Positions 1 to 9,979 of a stretch of DNA of 64,000 bases are shown one piece after another. The position numbers and the translations under genes were made by a program. The notes under the pieces were generated by a model. It made no database searches. It was not told where the DNA came from and saw nothing but the letters and a program-made list of their open reading frames with translations. Location: assembly GCF_014843005.1 (NCBI RefSeq), contig NZ_JACYXM010000006.1:62001-126000 (forward strand), in the 5' to 3' direction. This DNA comes from Rhodanobacter sp. DHG33. GTDB lineage: Bacteria; Pseudomonadota; Gammaproteobacteria; Xanthomonadales; Rhodanobacteraceae. The number at the start of each line of letters is the position of its first letter. Positions within the stretch are counted from its first letter, which is position 1.

Positions 1-66
1 GTCGTTGCCGGCGGCCACGACATCGCGCGGCGCGTTTTCGTAGGCATCGACGGGGGTGTGTCTCAT
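1..66 (-). CDS. AraC-type transcriptional regulator, N-terminal fragment
   Basis: Only the first 22 codons lie in the window; the gene runs off the left edge. The readable start is MRHTPVDAYENAPRDVV followed by AAGND. This resembles the opening of AraC-family regulators that begin with a cupin sensor domain, where a short acidic stretch precedes a His-rich metal or ligand pocket. That assignment is from recalled family resemblance over very few residues, so it is tentative. It is divergent from the MFS exporter that starts about 130 bp away, the usual arrangement of a local regulator and its target transporter. Confidence 0.5.
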   Translation of the reverse strand, partial: MRHTPVDAYENAPRDVVAAGND

Positions 67-198
67 GGATGGCCCGAATTCGACAGATTTTGACCCGGCG
101 GCGCATGCGGGCCGCCCAAGCGGGGATTATCGTGCGTGCAGCGATGGATGCAACGCATGCCATCGCGATCTTTCCCCGAGATCCCTGACGGTTCCCCC

Positions 199-1437
199 AT
201 GCAGACCCGCGTCGACGCCATTCCCCTGAACCCCGCCGTTCCGCCGGTCATGCCGGTGGCTGCCGAGGAGCGCACCCAGTTCACCGTGCTGGGCGCGATC
301 AGCTTCTCGCACCTGCTCAACGACATGATCCAGTCGCTGATCCTGGCGATCTATCCGCTGCTGAAGAGCGGCTTCCATCTCAGCTTCGCCCAGGTCGGCC
401 TGATCACGCTGACCTACCAGGTCACCGCCTCGCTGCTGCAGCCGCTGGTGGGCATGGCGGCCGACCGCCGCTCGATGCCGTATTCGCTGGCCGCGGGCAT
501 GGGCTTCACCCTGTGCGGCCTGCTGCTGCTGGCCTATGCGCCGAACTTCCCGGTGTTGCTGTTCGCGGCGGCGCTGGTGGGCACGGGCTCGTCGATCTTC
601 CATCCGGAATCCTCGCGCGTGGCGCGCATGGCCTCGGGCGGCCGGCCGGGCCTGGCGCAATCGGTGTTCGTGGTGGGCGGCAACTTCGGCGCGTCGCTGG
701 GGCCGCTGCTGGCGGCGTGGATCATCGTGCCGCACGGGCGTGGCAGCGTGGCGTGGTTCGCGCTGGCGGCGTTGCTGGCGATCGTGGTGCTGGTGCAGAT
801 CGGCCACTGGTACGCGCGGCATGCGGGACGCGTGAAGGCGCGCGCGCGCCGTGCGCCGGTGCGCGAGCTGTCGCGGGGCATGGTGCTGTTCTCGCTGTTC
901 ATCCTGACCGTGCTGATCTTCTCCAAGTATTTCTACATCGCGAGCATCAGCAGCTATTACACGTTCTACCTGATGCACACCTTCGGCGTGTCGGTGCAGA
1001 ACGCGCAGGTGCATCTGTTCGTGTTCCTCGCGGCGGTGGCGGCGGGCGTGCTGATCGGCGGTCCGCTGGGCGACAAGGTGGGGCGCAAGTGGGTGATCCT
1101 CGGTTCCATCCTCGGCGTGGCGCCGTTCGCCTTGATGCTGCCGCACGCGAACCTGTTCTGGACCAGCGTGCTCAGCGTGGTGATCGGCTTGGTGCTGGCT
1201 TCGGCGTTCACCACCATCATCGTGTTCGCGCAGGAGCTGGTGCCGGGGCAGCTCGGCATGATCTCCGGTGTGTTCTATGGGCTGGCGTTCGGCATGGGCG
1301 GTTTGGGTGCGGCGCTGCTGGGCAAGCTGGCCGATCTCGACGGCATCGGCTATGTCTACCAGCTGTGTGCGTGGCTGCCGTTGATCGGTGTGTGCGCGAT
1401 CCTGTTGCCGGATATCGAGAAGCCGGCCAAGAAGTGA
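199..1437 (+). CDS. MFS exporter, fosmidomycin-resistance (Fsr) type
   Basis: A 412-residue major facilitator inner-membrane protein with about 12 hydrophobic helices. It reads like the Fsr family: an early SFSHLLNDMIQSL stretch, then GTGSSIFHPESSRVAR, which matches the signature region of fosmidomycin-resistance exporters, and a central GGPLGDKVGRK loop typical of MFS proteins. Fsr-type proteins are thought to expel small hydrophilic drugs by proton antiport. The frame stays open from a GTG at 136, but I chose ATG 199 because the extra 21 residues are low-complexity and the family starts close to there; no start has a strong ribosome site. The divergent AraC-type gene probably regulates it. 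Substrate is unproven. Confidence 0.85.
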   Translation: MQTRVDAIPLNPAVPPVMPVAAEERTQFTVLGAISFSHLLNDMIQSLILAIYPLLKSGFHLSFAQVGLITLTYQVTASLLQPLVGMAADRRSMPYSLAAGMGFTLCGLLLLAYAPNFPVLLFAAALVGTGSSIFHPESSRVARMASGGRPGLAQSVFVVGGNFGASLGPLLAAWIIVPHGRGSVAWFALAALLAIVVLVQIGHWYARHAGRVKARARRAPVRELSRGMVLFSLFILTVLIFSKYFYIASISSYYTFYLMHTFGVSVQNAQVHLFVFLAAVAAGVLIGGPLGDKVGRKWVILGSILGVAPFALMLPHANLFWTSVLSVVIGLVLASAFTTIIVFAQELVPGQLGMISGVFYGLAFGMGGLGAALLGKLADLDGIGYVYQLCAWLPLIGVCAILLPDIEKPAKK

Positions 1438-1542
1438 GATTGTTCTCGTAGCGGATTTTCACTCCACATCTTTTGCGGCGAAAGCGCGGAGAGGGTGTGG
1501 GCAAAGTTTTCTCTGCGAACGAGGTGGAGGGTGCTTTGCGCT

Positions 1543-1742
1543 ATCGCAAGGGACAGAGCGGTTTCGGTCGCCTGCCGGCGCCCGAGTTACTTCTCTTTGC
1601 TGGCCCAAAGAGAAGTAACCCAGAGAAAGGGCCTGGTTCAATCCGCCGGAACTACGAGCAGGTGGTGTCGAGGAGATTGGAACTACGTTCGGCGACACGT
1701 CCTGCACCGCGGCCACGCCTCGCCGTATCTGGGAACTGAGGG
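1543..1742 (+). repeat. Dispersed hairpin repeat, copy 1
   Basis: First of at least six copies of a roughly 200-bp intergenic repeat in this window. The core, 1586-1619, is a perfect 14-bp stem (GTTACTTCTCTTTG and its complement) around a CTGGCC loop. It is preceded by a conserved GGTTTCGGTCGCCTGCC segment and followed by blocks that recur in order in copy 2. Short open frames cross it in several frames but differ between copies, so I do not call a gene. It fills most of the 358-bp gap between the MFS gene and poxB, which converge on it. Confidence 0.9.
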
Positions 1743-1795
1743 GTTTCCTGTTTGCCATCAGTGGCTGTGCGGGATATTGGGCGGGCTCCTGTTCT

Positions 1796-3526
1796 TTATA
1801 GCCGCAGGTTGCTGCGCGCCAGTTCTATCAGCTCGTCGCCGCGGCCGTTCATCACGGTGCGCAGGGCCCACAGGCTGAAGCCCTTGACCTGTTCGAGCTG
1901 GATCTTTGGCGGCATCGACAGTTCCTGCCGGTTGGTGCGTACGTCCACCAGTGCGGGGCCGTCGTGTGCGAAAGCCTGGCGCACTGCGTTTTCCAGGTCA
2001 CCGGGATCTTCCACGCGCGCGCCGTAGATGCCGACGGCGCGGGCCATGGCGGCGAAGTCGGGGTTGTCCAGCGATACGCCGGTGGGCAGGAAGCCGGCGG
2101 CCTTCATCTCCAGCTCCACGAAGCCCAGCGTGCCGTTGTTGAACACCACGATCTTCACCGGCAGCTTGTGCTGGATCAGGGTGAGCAGGTCGCCCATCAG
2201 CATCGCGAAGCCGCCGTCGCCGGAGAGGCTGACGATCTGCCGCGACGGATACGCGGTCTGCGCGCCGATGGCCTGCGGCATCGCGTTGGCCATCGAGCCG
2301 TGCACGAAGGAGCCGAGCAGGCGGCGCTTGCCGTTCATGTGCAGGTAGCGCGCGGCCCAGATCGTGGGCGTGCCGACGTCGCAGGTGAACACCGCATCCT
2401 CGCTGGCGATCTGGTCCACCACCTTCGCCACGTATTGCGGGTGGATGGGTTTCTGGCCCGGCTTGCCGGTGGCGAGTTCGTCCAGCCCTTCGCGCGCCTT
2501 GCGGTAGTTGGCGAGGCTGGCTTTGAGATGGCCGTCGTCACTCGCGGGCTTGAGGCGCGGCAGCAGCGCCTCGAGGGTGGCGCCCACGTCGCCGACCAAG
2601 CCCAGGTCGAGCTTGCAGCGGCGGCCCAGGTTCTCACCGCGCAGGTCGACCTGGCAGATCTTCGCGTCGTTCGGGAAGAACTGTCGGTACGGGAAGTCGG
2701 TGCCGAGCAGCAGCAGGGTGTCGCAATCCATCATCGCCTGGTAGCCGGAGCTGAAGCCGATCAGGCCGGTCATGCCGACGTCGTTGGGGTTGTCCCACTC
2801 GATGTGTTCCTTGCCGCCCAGCGCGTGCACCACCGGCGCCCTCAGCGTGTCGGCCAGGCGCATCACCGCGTCGTGCGCGCCGGCGCAGCCGCGCCCGCAG
2901 AACAGGGTGACCTTGCGGCCGCCGGCCAGCAGGGCGGCCAGCTCGTCGAGCTGGCGGGACGGGGGCACCACCACGGGGGCCACGGGCAACAGGCTGGCGG
3001 CATCGGCGACCGGGCCCGAGGACTCGGCCAGCGCGACGTCGCCGGGGATCACCAGCACGGACACGCCGCGCTGCGCGACCGCGGTGCGCACCGCGATCTC
3101 GGCGGCGCGGTGGATCTGGCTGGGGCTGCTCACCAGCTCGCAGTAGTGGCTGCATTCCTGGAACAGGTTCTGCGGATGGGTTTCCTGGAAGTAGCCGCTG
3201 CCGATTTCCACTGAGGGGATGTGCGCGGCGATCGCCAGCACCGGCGTGCGCGAACGCTGCGCGTCGTAGAGGCCGTTGATCAGGTGCAGGTTGCCGGGGC
3301 CGCAGGAGCCGGCGCACACCGCCAACTGGCCGGTGAGCTGCGCTTCGGCGCCCGCGGCGAAGGCGGCGGCTTCCTCGTGCCGGTAATGGATCCAGCTCAG
3401 CTCCTTGCGCTGGCGCAGCGACTCGGTGATGCCGTTGAGGCTGTCGCCGACCACGCCGTGGATGCGGCGCACGCCGGCGTTGGCGAGGGTTTCGACCAGT
3501 ACGTCGGCGACGTTGCGGATGGCCAT
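1796..3526 (-). CDS. poxB: Pyruvate oxidase / pyruvate:ubiquinone oxidoreductase (PoxB-like)
   Basis: A 576-residue thiamine-diphosphate enzyme, close to the 572 residues of E. coli PoxB, which decarboxylates pyruvate to acetate and CO2 and passes electrons to the membrane quinone pool. The three domains are in order: an N-terminal Pyr domain with the catalytic Glu in [17 protein letters not shown], a central FAD domain, and a C-terminal PP domain with the ThDP motif [12 protein letters not shown] ending in FNNG. The start at 3526 is fixed by a strong GGAG eight bases upstream; the open frame continues another 90 codons upstream through repeat copy 2, which is not coding. Stationary-phase overflow metabolism is the likely role. 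Related ThDP enzymes such as acetolactate synthase are less likely, given the sequence beginning [14 protein letters not shown]. Confidence 0.9.
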   Translation of the reverse strand: MAIRNVADVLVETLANAGVRRIHGVVGDSLNGITESLRQRKELSWIHYRHEEAAAFAAGAEAQLTGQLAVCAGSCGPGNLHLINGLYDAQRSRTPVLAIAAHIPSVEIGSGYFQETHPQNLFQECSHYCELVSSPSQIHRAAEIAVRTAVAQRGVSVLVIPGDVALAESSGPVADAASLLPVAPVVVPPSRQLDELAALLAGGRKVTLFCGRGCAGAHDAVMRLADTLRAPVVHALGGKEHIEWDNPNDVGMTGLIGFSSGYQAMMDCDTLLLLGTDFPYRQFFPNDAKICQVDLRGENLGRRCKLDLGLVGDVGATLEALLPRLKPASDDGHLKASLANYRKAREGLDELATGKPGQKPIHPQYVAKVVDQIASEDAVFTCDVGTPTIWAARYLHMNGKRRLLGSFVHGSMANAMPQAIGAQTAYPSRQIVSLSGDGGFAMLMGDLLTLIQHKLPVKIVVFNNGTLGFVELEMKAAGFLPTGVSLDNPDFAAMARAVGIYGARVEDPGDLENAVRQAFAHDGPALVDVRTNRQELSMPPKIQLEQVKGFSLWALRTVMNGRGDELIELARSNLRL

Positions 3527-3650
3527 GGGGCGCTCCTTCGGTGGCGAAGGGGGCATGCTGGCATGGGGGTTCTTCGGGTGGCGTGAAGGGTTGGGCGGGA
3601 GGTGGCCCGACGCGCTGTCCTCATTTTTTTTGCGGGAGAGGAGTTTTGTG

Positions 3651-3850
3651 CTGTTGCAAGGAACAAGGCGGTTTCGGTCGCCTGCCGGCGCCCGAGTTAC
3701 TTCTCTTTGCTGGCCCAAAGAGAAGTAACCCAGAGAAAGGGCCTGGTTCAATCCGCCGGAACTACAAGCGGGTGGTGTCGAGGACGTTGGAACCACTCAC
3801 GGCGACACGTCCTGCACAGCGGCCACGCCGCGCCGTATCTGGAAACTGAG
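3651..3850 (+). repeat. Dispersed hairpin repeat, copy 2
   Basis: A near-identical copy of the element at 1543-1742, in the same orientation, lying just upstream of poxB on the far side from copy 1, so poxB is bracketed by two direct copies. The hairpin is at 3696-3729 with the same 14-bp stem and loop. At its right end the CTGAGGGAAAC block is partly duplicated (to about 3877). The 427-bp gap between poxB and murB contains nothing else that I can recognise, apart from the poxB promoter region, which I cannot delimit. Confidence 0.9.
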
Positions 3851-3953
3851 GGAAACATCTGGGGGCTGAGGGAAACCGAAAACTTTCCGGCTCGTCATCA
3901 GGCTGTGCTGCGCGCTGCGCTGCGCGAGCAACGCAGAGATCTTGAACGAGCCC

Positions 3954-5003
3954 TCAGCGGGCGCCGACCACTACCGGTTCCGGTTCCAGTCGCACGCCGA
4001 ACTTCGTCGCCACGGTGGCGATCACGTGTTGTGCGAAGGCCCATAGTTCGCCGCCGTTGGCATGGCCATGGTTCACCAGCACGAGGGCGTGGCGGTTGGA
4101 GATGCCGGCGTCGCCTTCGCGTTGGCCTTTGAGGCCGGCGGCTTCGATCAGCCACGCGGCGGAGAGCTTGCTGCGGCCGTCGGGTTGCGGCCACGCGGGC
4201 AATTCGGGGTGTTCGCGCTTGAGCGCCTCGGCCTGCACGGCATCGACCACGGGGTTCTTGAAGAAGCTGCCGGCGTTGCCGATCACTGCGGGGTCGGGCA
4301 GCTTGCGCGTGCGCAGGTGCACCACGGCTTCGGCGACATGGAACGCTGCGGGCTTGGCCACGCCCATGCGCGCGAGTTCCTCGCGGATGCCGGCGTAGTC
4401 GAGCCTGAGTTCGCGCGAGCGGGGCAGCGCGAAGCGCACGGCGGTGACGATGTAGCGGCCGGGTTCGCGCTTGAACAGCGAGTCGCGGTAGCCGAAGGCG
4501 CAGGTGGCGCGGTCGAGCTGGGCCACGCGGCGTTCGCGCGTGTCCCAGGCTTCCACGCTCTCGATGAACTCGGCGACCTCGGTGCCGTAGGCGCCGATGT
4601 TCTGGATGGGCGCGGCGCCCACGGTGCCGGGGATCAGGATCAGGTTTTCCAGTCCCGCGTAGCCCTGGCCCAGCGACCAGCGCACGAAATCGTCCCAGCG
4701 TTCGCCGGCGGCCACGGCGATGCGCGCGACATCGCCATCTTGTTCCACCTGCACGCCGCGGGTTTCCATCGCCAGCACGGTGCCGTCGAAGTCGCCGGCG
4801 AGCAGCAGGTTGCTGCCTTCGCCCAGCACCAGCAGCGGCGCGTTGCGCACGGCGGGGAAGTCCAGCAGCTCGGGCAGCTTGCTGGCGTCGCGCAGCTCGG
4901 CCAGCAACTTCGCGCGCGCGTTCACGCGCAGCGTGTTGCGGTTGGCAAGCGGGGCGTTTTCGATGAGCGTGTAGCCGCCCATGTCGGTCTTTTCAGGCGG
5001 CAT
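3954..5003 (-). CDS. murB: UDP-N-acetylenolpyruvoylglucosamine reductase MurB
   Basis: The FAD enzyme that reduces UDP-GlcNAc-enolpyruvate to UDP-MurNAc, the second committed step of peptidoglycan precursor synthesis in the cytoplasm. Its 349 residues suit the type I (E. coli-like) form. Visible landmarks are [11 protein letters not shown] in the FAD-binding domain, NIGAYGTEV, the GSFFKNPV segment carrying the catalytic serine, and a C-terminal LEPEPVVVG with the proton-relay glutamate. I chose ATG 5003 because AGGAAAG sits eight bases upstream; this makes the gene overlap the end of pyrD by 11 bp, so the two are translationally linked. An ATG at 4982 is the alternative start. Confidence 0.93.
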   Translation of the reverse strand: MPPEKTDMGGYTLIENAPLANRNTLRVNARAKLLAELRDASKLPELLDFPAVRNAPLLVLGEGSNLLLAGDFDGTVLAMETRGVQVEQDGDVARIAVAAGERWDDFVRWSLGQGYAGLENLILIPGTVGAAPIQNIGAYGTEVAEFIESVEAWDTRERRVAQLDRATCAFGYRDSLFKREPGRYIVTAVRFALPRSRELRLDYAGIREELARMGVAKPAAFHVAEAVVHLRTRKLPDPAVIGNAGSFFKNPVVDAVQAEALKREHPELPAWPQPDGRSKLSAAWLIEAAGLKGQREGDAGISNRHALVLVNHGHANGGELWAFAQHVIATVATKFGVRLEPEPVVVGAR

Positions 5004-6030
5004 GCGCGCTTTCCTGGTGGCGGCGGATTTCATCCACGCATTCGGCGATCAATCGCGGTCCGCGGTAGATCAGGCCGGAGTAGATCTGCACCAGGTTGGC
5101 GCCGGCGGCCAGTTTCTCCGCGGCGCTGCCGCCATCGAGGATGCCGCCCACGCCCACGATGGGCACGCGCTCGCCCAGGCGCCGGCGCATGCCGCGCAGC
5201 ACGTCGGTGGAGAGCGCGAACAGCGGCTTGCCGGACAGGCCGCCGGTCTCGTTGCCGTGCGGATCGTTCGCGACGAGCGCACGGTCGATGGTGGTGTTGG
5301 TGCAGATCACGCCGTCGATGCCGGTGGCGAGCAGGGTTTCGGCGATGCCGTCCTGTTCGTGTTCGGACAGGTCGGGCGCGATCTTGAGCAGCATCGGCTT
5401 GCGCTTGCCGCTTTGCGAGCCGAGCTGTTCCTGCCGTTCGCGCAGCGTGGCGACGAAGCGGCGCAGCGTGGCTTCTTCCTGCAGGTCGCGCAGGCCCTGC
5501 GTGTTCGGCGAGGAGATATTCACCGTGATGTAGGTGGCGTGGCCGTAGACGCGGTCTAGGCACAGCAGATAGTCGTCCACCGCCTGCTCGTTCGGCGTGT
5601 CCTTGTTCTTGCCGATGTTGATGCCGAGCACGCCGCGGTAGCCGGACTTCTCCACGTTGCGCACCAGCGCATCCACGCCCGCGTTGTTGAAGCCCATGCG
5701 GTTGATGATGGCTTCGTGCTGCGGCAGCCGGAACAGCCGTGGCTTCGGATTGCCCACCTGCGGTCGCGGCGTCACCGTGCCCACCTCGACGAAGCCGAAG
5801 CCCAGCGCGCCCAGCGCGTCGAGATGGTCTGCGTTCTTGTCCAGGCCGGCAGCGAGGCCTACCGGGTTCGGGAAGCGGATGCCGAAGGCTTCCACCGGCA
5901 GTTCGTCGGCAGGCTTGGCGACGAAGCGCATCAGCTCGCTGCGATGCGCCACGTCCAGGCCATAGAGGGTGAGCCCATGCGCGGTTTCGGCGTCCAGTGC
6001 GAACAGCAGCGGGCGGAGCAGGTCGTACAT
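4993..6030 (-). CDS. pyrD: Dihydroorotate dehydrogenase (quinone), class 2
   Basis: A 345-residue FMN enzyme that oxidises dihydroorotate to orotate in pyrimidine synthesis, passing electrons to membrane ubiquinone. Class 2 character is shown by the N-terminal amphipathic helix ([18 protein letters not shown]), the [14 protein letters not shown] motif, the catalytic-serine loop [17 protein letters not shown], and the FMN phosphate site [10 protein letters not shown] near the C-terminus. It starts two bases after the stop of the methyltransferase gene and overlaps murB, within a minus-strand run of five closely packed genes. Length and motifs match the family well. Confidence 0.95.
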   Translation of the reverse strand: MYDLLRPLLFALDAETAHGLTLYGLDVAHRSELMRFVAKPADELPVEAFGIRFPNPVGLAAGLDKNADHLDALGALGFGFVEVGTVTPRPQVGNPKPRLFRLPQHEAIINRMGFNNAGVDALVRNVEKSGYRGVLGINIGKNKDTPNEQAVDDYLLCLDRVYGHATYITVNISSPNTQGLRDLQEEATLRRFVATLRERQEQLGSQSGKRKPMLLKIAPDLSEHEQDGIAETLLATGIDGVICTNTTIDRALVANDPHGNETGGLSGKPLFALSTDVLRGMRRRLGERVPIVGVGGILDGGSAAEKLAAGANLVQIYSGLIYRGPRLIAECVDEIRRHQESAHAA

Positions 6031-6032
6031 GT

Positions 6033-6800
6033 TCAGTCCAGGGTGCCGACGATGATGCGCGTGTCGTAGTCGAAGCTGATATGGCCATCCCGCTGGCAGC
6101 GCTCGAACAGTTCGCGCAGCGCGGCGATCATCGGCTCGTGTTGCGGGTGGCCTTCTTTCGGCGCGTAGGACGAAGACATCAGGCGGCCGCGCAGCGCATC
6201 GAAATCCAGCGACTGCTTGTGCTCGAAGCGCGCGATGCCGCGCCAGCCGGCGCCGAACCACGCGCGCATGCTGTCGTCGTCGGCATAGCGTTCGGCCACG
6301 CTGGTGTAGTCGGTGCCGTAGCGCTGCAGCAGCGCTTCGTAGCCTTCGAGGAAGGGCGTGCCGGTGAGCCGGCGCGAGTTCCAGAAGATCGCGGCGAGGC
6401 CGCCGGGGCGCAGGATGCGCGCGAACTCGCGCCGCGTGGAAGCAGGATCGAACCAGTGGAAGGCCTGCGCCACCGTCACCAGATCGACGCTGCCGTCGGG
6501 CAGGTGGGTGGCATCGGACGTACCGTCGACGGCGCGGAAGTGCGGGTTGCCGCCCAGCCAAGCGAGCGCCGCGTCGCGCATCGCCGCGTTCGGCTCCACC
6601 GCGGTCACGTCGTGGCCGGCGTCGAGGAGCAGCTTGCAGGAGATGCCGGTGCCCGCGCCCACGTCGGCCACCTTCCAGGCGGGCGTGACGCCCTGTTCGC
6701 GATGCAGCCAGTCCAGCATCGCGGTGGGGTAGTCGGGGCGATAGCGCACGTAGTCGGCGACGCGATCGCTGAAGCGTTCGGTGGATTGCAGTTTGCTCAT
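6033..6800 (-). CDS. Class I SAM-dependent methyltransferase
   Basis: A 255-residue protein with a Rossmann-type methyltransferase fold (methyltransferase 11/25 group). Motif I is [15 protein letters not shown], followed by an acidic residue at VEPNAAM, and the post-motif [24 protein letters not shown] is typical of small-molecule methyltransferases of the BioC/UbiE-like superfamily. The substrate cannot be told from sequence. The start at 6800 gives the natural [17 protein letters not shown] opening. It follows the SDR gene by four bases and precedes pyrD by two, so it is probably co-transcribed with both. Confidence 0.8.
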   Translation of the reverse strand: MSKLQSTERFSDRVADYVRYRPDYPTAMLDWLHREQGVTPAWKVADVGAGTGISCKLLLDAGHDVTAVEPNAAMRDAALAWLGGNPHFRAVDGTSDATHLPDGSVDLVTVAQAFHWFDPASTRREFARILRPGGLAAIFWNSRRLTGTPFLEGYEALLQRYGTDYTSVAERYADDDSMRAWFGAGWRGIARFEHKQSLDFDALRGRLMSSSYAPKEGHPQHEPMIAALRELFERCQRDGHISFDYDTRIIVGTLD

Positions 6801-6804
6801 GGCA

Positions 6805-7590
6805 TCAACCTGAAAGGTTCTGGCCGCCGTCCACGCACAGCGTCTGGCCGGTGATCCAACCGGCCCACGGTGAAGCGAGGAACAGGGCAGCGTGGGCGAT
6901 TTCCTCCGGCTTGCCGTAGCGGCCGAAGGGGATCTTGGCGAGTGTGGCGGTGTACAGCTCGGGTTCTTCGTGTTTGCGCCTGTCCCACAGGCCATCGGCA
7001 AACTCGATGGAGCCCGGTGCGATGGCATTCACGCGAATGCGTTGCCCGGCCAGCTGCATCGCCTGCGAGGTGGTGTAGTGACTGAGCGCGGCCTTCATCG
7101 CTGCGTAGGCGGAGCCGTTGCGGCGCGGATGGAAGGCGGCGATGGAACTGGTGTGCAGGATGCTGGGGTGCGGCGAGCGCTGCAGATAAGGCAATGCAAA
7201 GCGCGAGGCGCGCACGGCAGCCATCAGATCGACGTTGAAGTTCGCCAGCCACGCTTCGTCGTCTTCGCTGAAGCCGTAGCCCGAGGCGTTGTTCACCAGC
7301 ACGTCGATGCCGCCCAGCGCATCGGCGGCGGAGTCGATCCAGGTGGCGATGGCGTTGGCGTCGCCCAGGTCGCAACTGCACGCGTGCGTCGCGTGGCCGA
7401 AGCCGGCGAGTTCGTCGTGCGTAGCCTGGAGCGCTTCCGTGCCGCGTGCGCAGATGGACACGGCCGCGCCAGCTTCCGCGAAGGCCAGTGCGATGCTGCG
7501 GCCGATGCCCTTGCTGCCGCCAGCGACGGCGACGCGCCAGCCGCGGAAGTCGAAAAGTGGGGTGGCGGGTGCGTCAGGCATCGGTGACAT
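6805..7590 (-). CDS. Short-chain dehydrogenase/reductase (SDR family)
   Basis: A 261-residue classical SDR oxidoreductase. The NAD(P) fingerprint is VAVAGGSKGIGRSIALA, followed by the structural VNNASGYG, the catalytic Ser in HTSSIAAF and the YxxxK pair in SAYAAMKAALSHY, then the NAIAPG loop and a C-terminal TGQTLCVDGGQNLSG. These are all the hallmarks of FabG-like reductases, but the substrate is unknown. The start codon overlaps the stop of the upstream DUF4190 gene (TGATG), so translation is coupled. It is not the essential fabG, which normally sits in the fatty-acid cluster. Confidence 0.85.
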   Translation of the reverse strand: MSPMPDAPATPLFDFRGWRVAVAGGSKGIGRSIALAFAEAGAAVSICARGTEALQATHDELAGFGHATHACSCDLGDANAIATWIDSAADALGGIDVLVNNASGYGFSEDDEAWLANFNVDLMAAVRASRFALPYLQRSPHPSILHTSSIAAFHPRRNGSAYAAMKAALSHYTTSQAMQLAGQRIRVNAIAPGSIEFADGLWDRRKHEEPELYTATLAKIPFGRYGKPEEIAHAALFLASPWAGWITGQTLCVDGGQNLSG

Positions 7591-7886
7591 CAATGCCAGT
7601 GCGCGAAGCCGAAGCCGAAGACCAGCATCGCGATGACGAAGACCAGCATCAGCGCGCTGAGCGCCAATTGCACGTAACCCAGCACTAGCCCGGTAAGGGC
7701 CATGCCGTCGCCTTCCATACGCTGGTCGATAGGTGCGCGGCGGATTTCGGCGCGCGCCAGGTGGCCGCAGATCACCGCGATCAACGCGCCGACGAAGGGC
7801 AGCATGAACCAGGTAAGGATGCCGAACACCAGGCTCACGACGGCCATCGAGCTGGTGGTGCTGCGTTGGGGCGGCTGGTAGCTCAT
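7590..7886 (-). CDS. DUF4190-type small membrane protein
   Basis: A 98-residue protein with two long hydrophobic segments (about residues 14-42 and 62-95) joined by a charged loop that contains GHLARAEIRR. That pairing of a SxxxGI-like first helix and a GHxArxxIrR loop is characteristic of DUF4190, a family of unknown function often fused to or co-expressed with other membrane or enzyme genes. It is the first gene of the minus-strand run leading into SDR, methyltransferase, pyrD and murB. Function is not known. Confidence 0.7.
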   Translation of the reverse strand: MSYQPPQRSTTSSMAVVSLVFGILTWFMLPFVGALIAVICGHLARAEIRRAPIDQRMEGDGMALTGLVLGYVQLALSALMLVFVIAMLVFGFGFAHWH

Positions 7887-7904
7887 GCTGGCGATCCTTT
7901 GGCT

Positions 7905-8030
7905 CGTTGCTCCCCTCTCCCACTGGGGGAGGGGCTGGGGGTGAGGGTTCGGACTTGCCTCGTCGTTTCGCTCCGCCCGAACCCTCTCCCGGCTGCCGCC
8001 ACCCTCTCCCGGAGGGAGAGGGGTTCACTA
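7905..8030. repeat. GC-rich inverted-repeat segment between DUF4190 and ALDH genes
   Basis: The gap holds several interlocking inverted repeats: CCCCTCTCCC with GGGGGAGGGG at about 7911-7934, GGTTCGGAC with its partner near 7975, and CCCTCTCCCGGAGGGAGAGGGG at its end (a palindrome around 8004-8027). A similar CCCCTCTCCC/GGGGGAGGGG hairpin occurs after the M16 peptidase gene at about 24664-24693. These look like dispersed intergenic palindromes that may also end transcription, but there is no clear T-run. Confidence 0.6.
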
Positions 8031-8071
8031 GCAATACCTGCGCGGATTCAACCTGATGACGGACCGAGTGC

Positions 8072-9604
8072 TTACAGATCGAACTTGATGCCCTGCGCCA
8101 GCGGCAGCGAATCGGAGTAGTTGATGGTGTTGGTCTGGCGACGCATATAGGCCTGCCACGCCGTCGAACCCGACTCGCGGCCGCCGCCGGTTTCCTTCTC
8201 GCCGCCGAAGGCGCCGCCGATCTCCGCGCCCGAGGTGCCGATGTTGACGTTGGCGATGCCGCAGTCGCTGCCGGCGGCGGACAGGAAGGCTTCCGCGCGC
8301 TTGAGGTTGGTGGTGAAGATCGAGGACGACAGGCCCTGCGGCACCGCGTTCTGCATGTCGATGGCGTCCGCGATGTCGCGGTACTTCATCACGTACAGGA
8401 TCGGCGCGAAGGTCTCGTGCTGCACGATCTCGGCGTCATTGGTGAGGCCGGTGACGATGGCCGGCAGCACGAAGTTGCCGGGGCGCTCGATCGCGGCGCC
8501 GCCGGTTTCCACCTTGCCGCCCGCGGCCTTGGCCTTGGCGATGGCGTCGAGGTAGGCGGCCACGCCTTCCTTGCTGTTGAGCGGGCCCATCAGGTTGGCC
8601 GGGTCGGTGGGATCGCCGATCTTGCCCTCCACCTGCTTGTACGCGGTGATCAGCTTGGCCAGCACCTCGTCGTACATCGCTTCCTGCACGATCAGGCGGC
8701 GCGTAGTGGTGCAGCGCTGGCCGGCGGTACCCACCGCACCGAACACGATGGCCGGGATCGCCAGCTTCAGGTCGGCGGTCTCGTCCACGATGATGCAGTT
8801 GTTGCCGCCCAGTTCCAGCAGCGAACGACCCATGCGGTTCGCCACGCGCTCGCCGACCTGGCGGCCGACCTTGGTGCTGCCGGTGAACGAGATCAGCCCC
8901 ACGCGCCTGTCGTCCACGAACTTCTGCGCCAGTTCGCTGCCGGCGTCGTTGAACAGGAAGAACAGGTCGGGGAAGCCGGCCTTGCTCAGCGCCTCGTTGC
9001 AGATCTTCATCGAGGCGATGGCGGACAGCGGGGTCTTGGGCGAGGGCTTCCAGATGCTGATGTCGCCACAGATCGCCGCGATGAAGCTGTTCCACGCCCA
9101 CACCGCGACCGGGAAGTTGAACGCGCTGATGATGCCGACCAGGCCGATCGGGTGCCACTGCTCGTACATGCGGTGGCCGGGGCGCTCGCTGTGCATGGTC
9201 AGGCCGTACAGCTGGCGCGACAGACCCACGGCGAAATCGCCGATGTCGATCATCTCCTGCACTTCGCCGTCGCCTTCCGGCTTGGACTTACCCATCTCCA
9301 GCGCCACCAGCGAACCCAGCGCGTCCTTGTGTGCGCGCAGCGCGTCGGCGCACAGGCGGATCGCCTCGCCGCGGCGCGGCGCCGGCGTGGTGCGCCACAC
9401 CTTGAAGGCGGCCTGGGCGCGCTCGACGATGGCGTCGTAGTCGGCCTGCGAGGAAGCGTTCACGCGGCCCAGCACGTCGCCGGTGGTGGGGTTCACCGGC
9501 TCCAGCACGCCGGCGTTGCTGGTCTTCGACCACTCGCCGTTGCCGAGGTAGGTGCCGGAATTGGTCTCGGCCAGGCCGAGTGCGGAGAGGATGCTGTGGG
9601 ACAT
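8072..9604 (-). CDS. Aldehyde dehydrogenase, ALDH7 / aminoadipate-semialdehyde type
   Basis: A 510-residue NAD-dependent aldehyde dehydrogenase. The catalytic pair is visible: Glu264 in LLELGGNN and Cys298 in [12 protein letters not shown]. The GGNNCIIV and TTTRRL variants, together with the C-terminal [16 protein letters not shown], point to the ALDH7 (antiquitin, AmaB) branch, which oxidises alpha-aminoadipate semialdehyde in lysine breakdown. Reaction assignment is by family; no lysine-catabolic partner gene is adjacent. A GGAG about seven bases before ATG 9604 supports the start. It stands alone between the inverted-repeat gap and the tRNA-Arg gene. Confidence 0.85.
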   Translation of the reverse strand: MSHSILSALGLAETNSGTYLGNGEWSKTSNAGVLEPVNPTTGDVLGRVNASSQADYDAIVERAQAAFKVWRTTPAPRRGEAIRLCADALRAHKDALGSLVALEMGKSKPEGDGEVQEMIDIGDFAVGLSRQLYGLTMHSERPGHRMYEQWHPIGLVGIISAFNFPVAVWAWNSFIAAICGDISIWKPSPKTPLSAIASMKICNEALSKAGFPDLFFLFNDAGSELAQKFVDDRRVGLISFTGSTKVGRQVGERVANRMGRSLLELGGNNCIIVDETADLKLAIPAIVFGAVGTAGQRCTTTRRLIVQEAMYDEVLAKLITAYKQVEGKIGDPTDPANLMGPLNSKEGVAAYLDAIAKAKAAGGKVETGGAAIERPGNFVLPAIVTGLTNDAEIVQHETFAPILYVMKYRDIADAIDMQNAVPQGLSSSIFTTNLKRAEAFLSAAGSDCGIANVNIGTSGAEIGGAFGGEKETGGGRESGSTAWQAYMRRQTNTINYSDSLPLAQGIKFDL

Positions 9605-9720
9605 GCGGACTCCAGTGCCGGACGCGTGCGTGCGCCCCGTTTCAAAAGGGGGATTCTAGCAGGGGCGGCCCCTGGCCCGGTTCGCGGGCAGGGGGCGTTC
9701 CATGCCAGAATCCGCGCCTC

Positions 9721-9797
9721 GGCCCCGTAGCTCAGCTGGATAGAGCATCCCCCTCCTAAGGGGAAGGTCGCGCGTTCGAATCGCGCCGGGGTCACCA
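9721..9797 (+). tRNA. tRNA-Arg (anticodon CCT)
   Basis: A 77-nt cloverleaf with encoded CCA. The acceptor stem GGCCCCG pairs with CGGGGTC (one G-U), the D-arm contains AGCTCAGCTGGATAGAGC, the anticodon loop presents CCT between CCCC and GGGG arms, and the T-arm has the standard GTTCGAATC. It reads AGG arginine codons. tRNA genes of this kind are frequent insertion points for integrative elements, and the region just downstream is accessory DNA, although no direct repeat of the tRNA 3' end was found. Confidence 0.95.
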
Positions 9798-9806
9798 GAT
9801 GCGACG

Positions 9807-9828
9807 AAGGCCGGCGAGAGCCGGCCTT
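9807..9828 (+). terminator. Terminator hairpin after tRNA-Arg
   Basis: A perfect 9-bp stem (AAGGCCGGC and complement) around a GAGA tetraloop begins ten bases after the tRNA CCA and is followed by a short T-run. This is a normal intrinsic terminator for the tRNA transcript. Confidence 0.8.
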
Positions 9829-9933
9829 TGGCGTTGAGATAAGCGGCGCGCGATACGCGTGTCCGTATTTGACCCTAGCTGTGGGCAGCGCTAGATTTGA
9901 CCGCGGTGCTGAACACACCTTCGTAGGCGGAAG

Positions 9934-9961
9934 CCACTCCCGTTAGCCAAGTGGTTTTTTT
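9934..9961 (+). terminator. Hairpin with seven-T tract upstream of symE
   Basis: CCACT and AGTGG enclose an 11-nt loop and are followed directly by TTTTTTT. It looks like a rho-independent terminator on the plus strand, although no gene ends just before it. Either it ends a short RNA transcribed from about 9840-9930 or it shields symE from upstream transcription. The stem is short, so confidence is moderate. Confidence 0.5.
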
Positions 9962-9979
9962 GTGTCTAGCGTTTTCTAT

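Noticed and set aside
1473-1878. Short open frames inside hairpin repeat copy 1 (similar ones in copies 2, 4 and 6)
   Set aside because: The frames differ between copies and none has a ribosome site or conserved protein pattern; the DNA palindrome is what is conserved.
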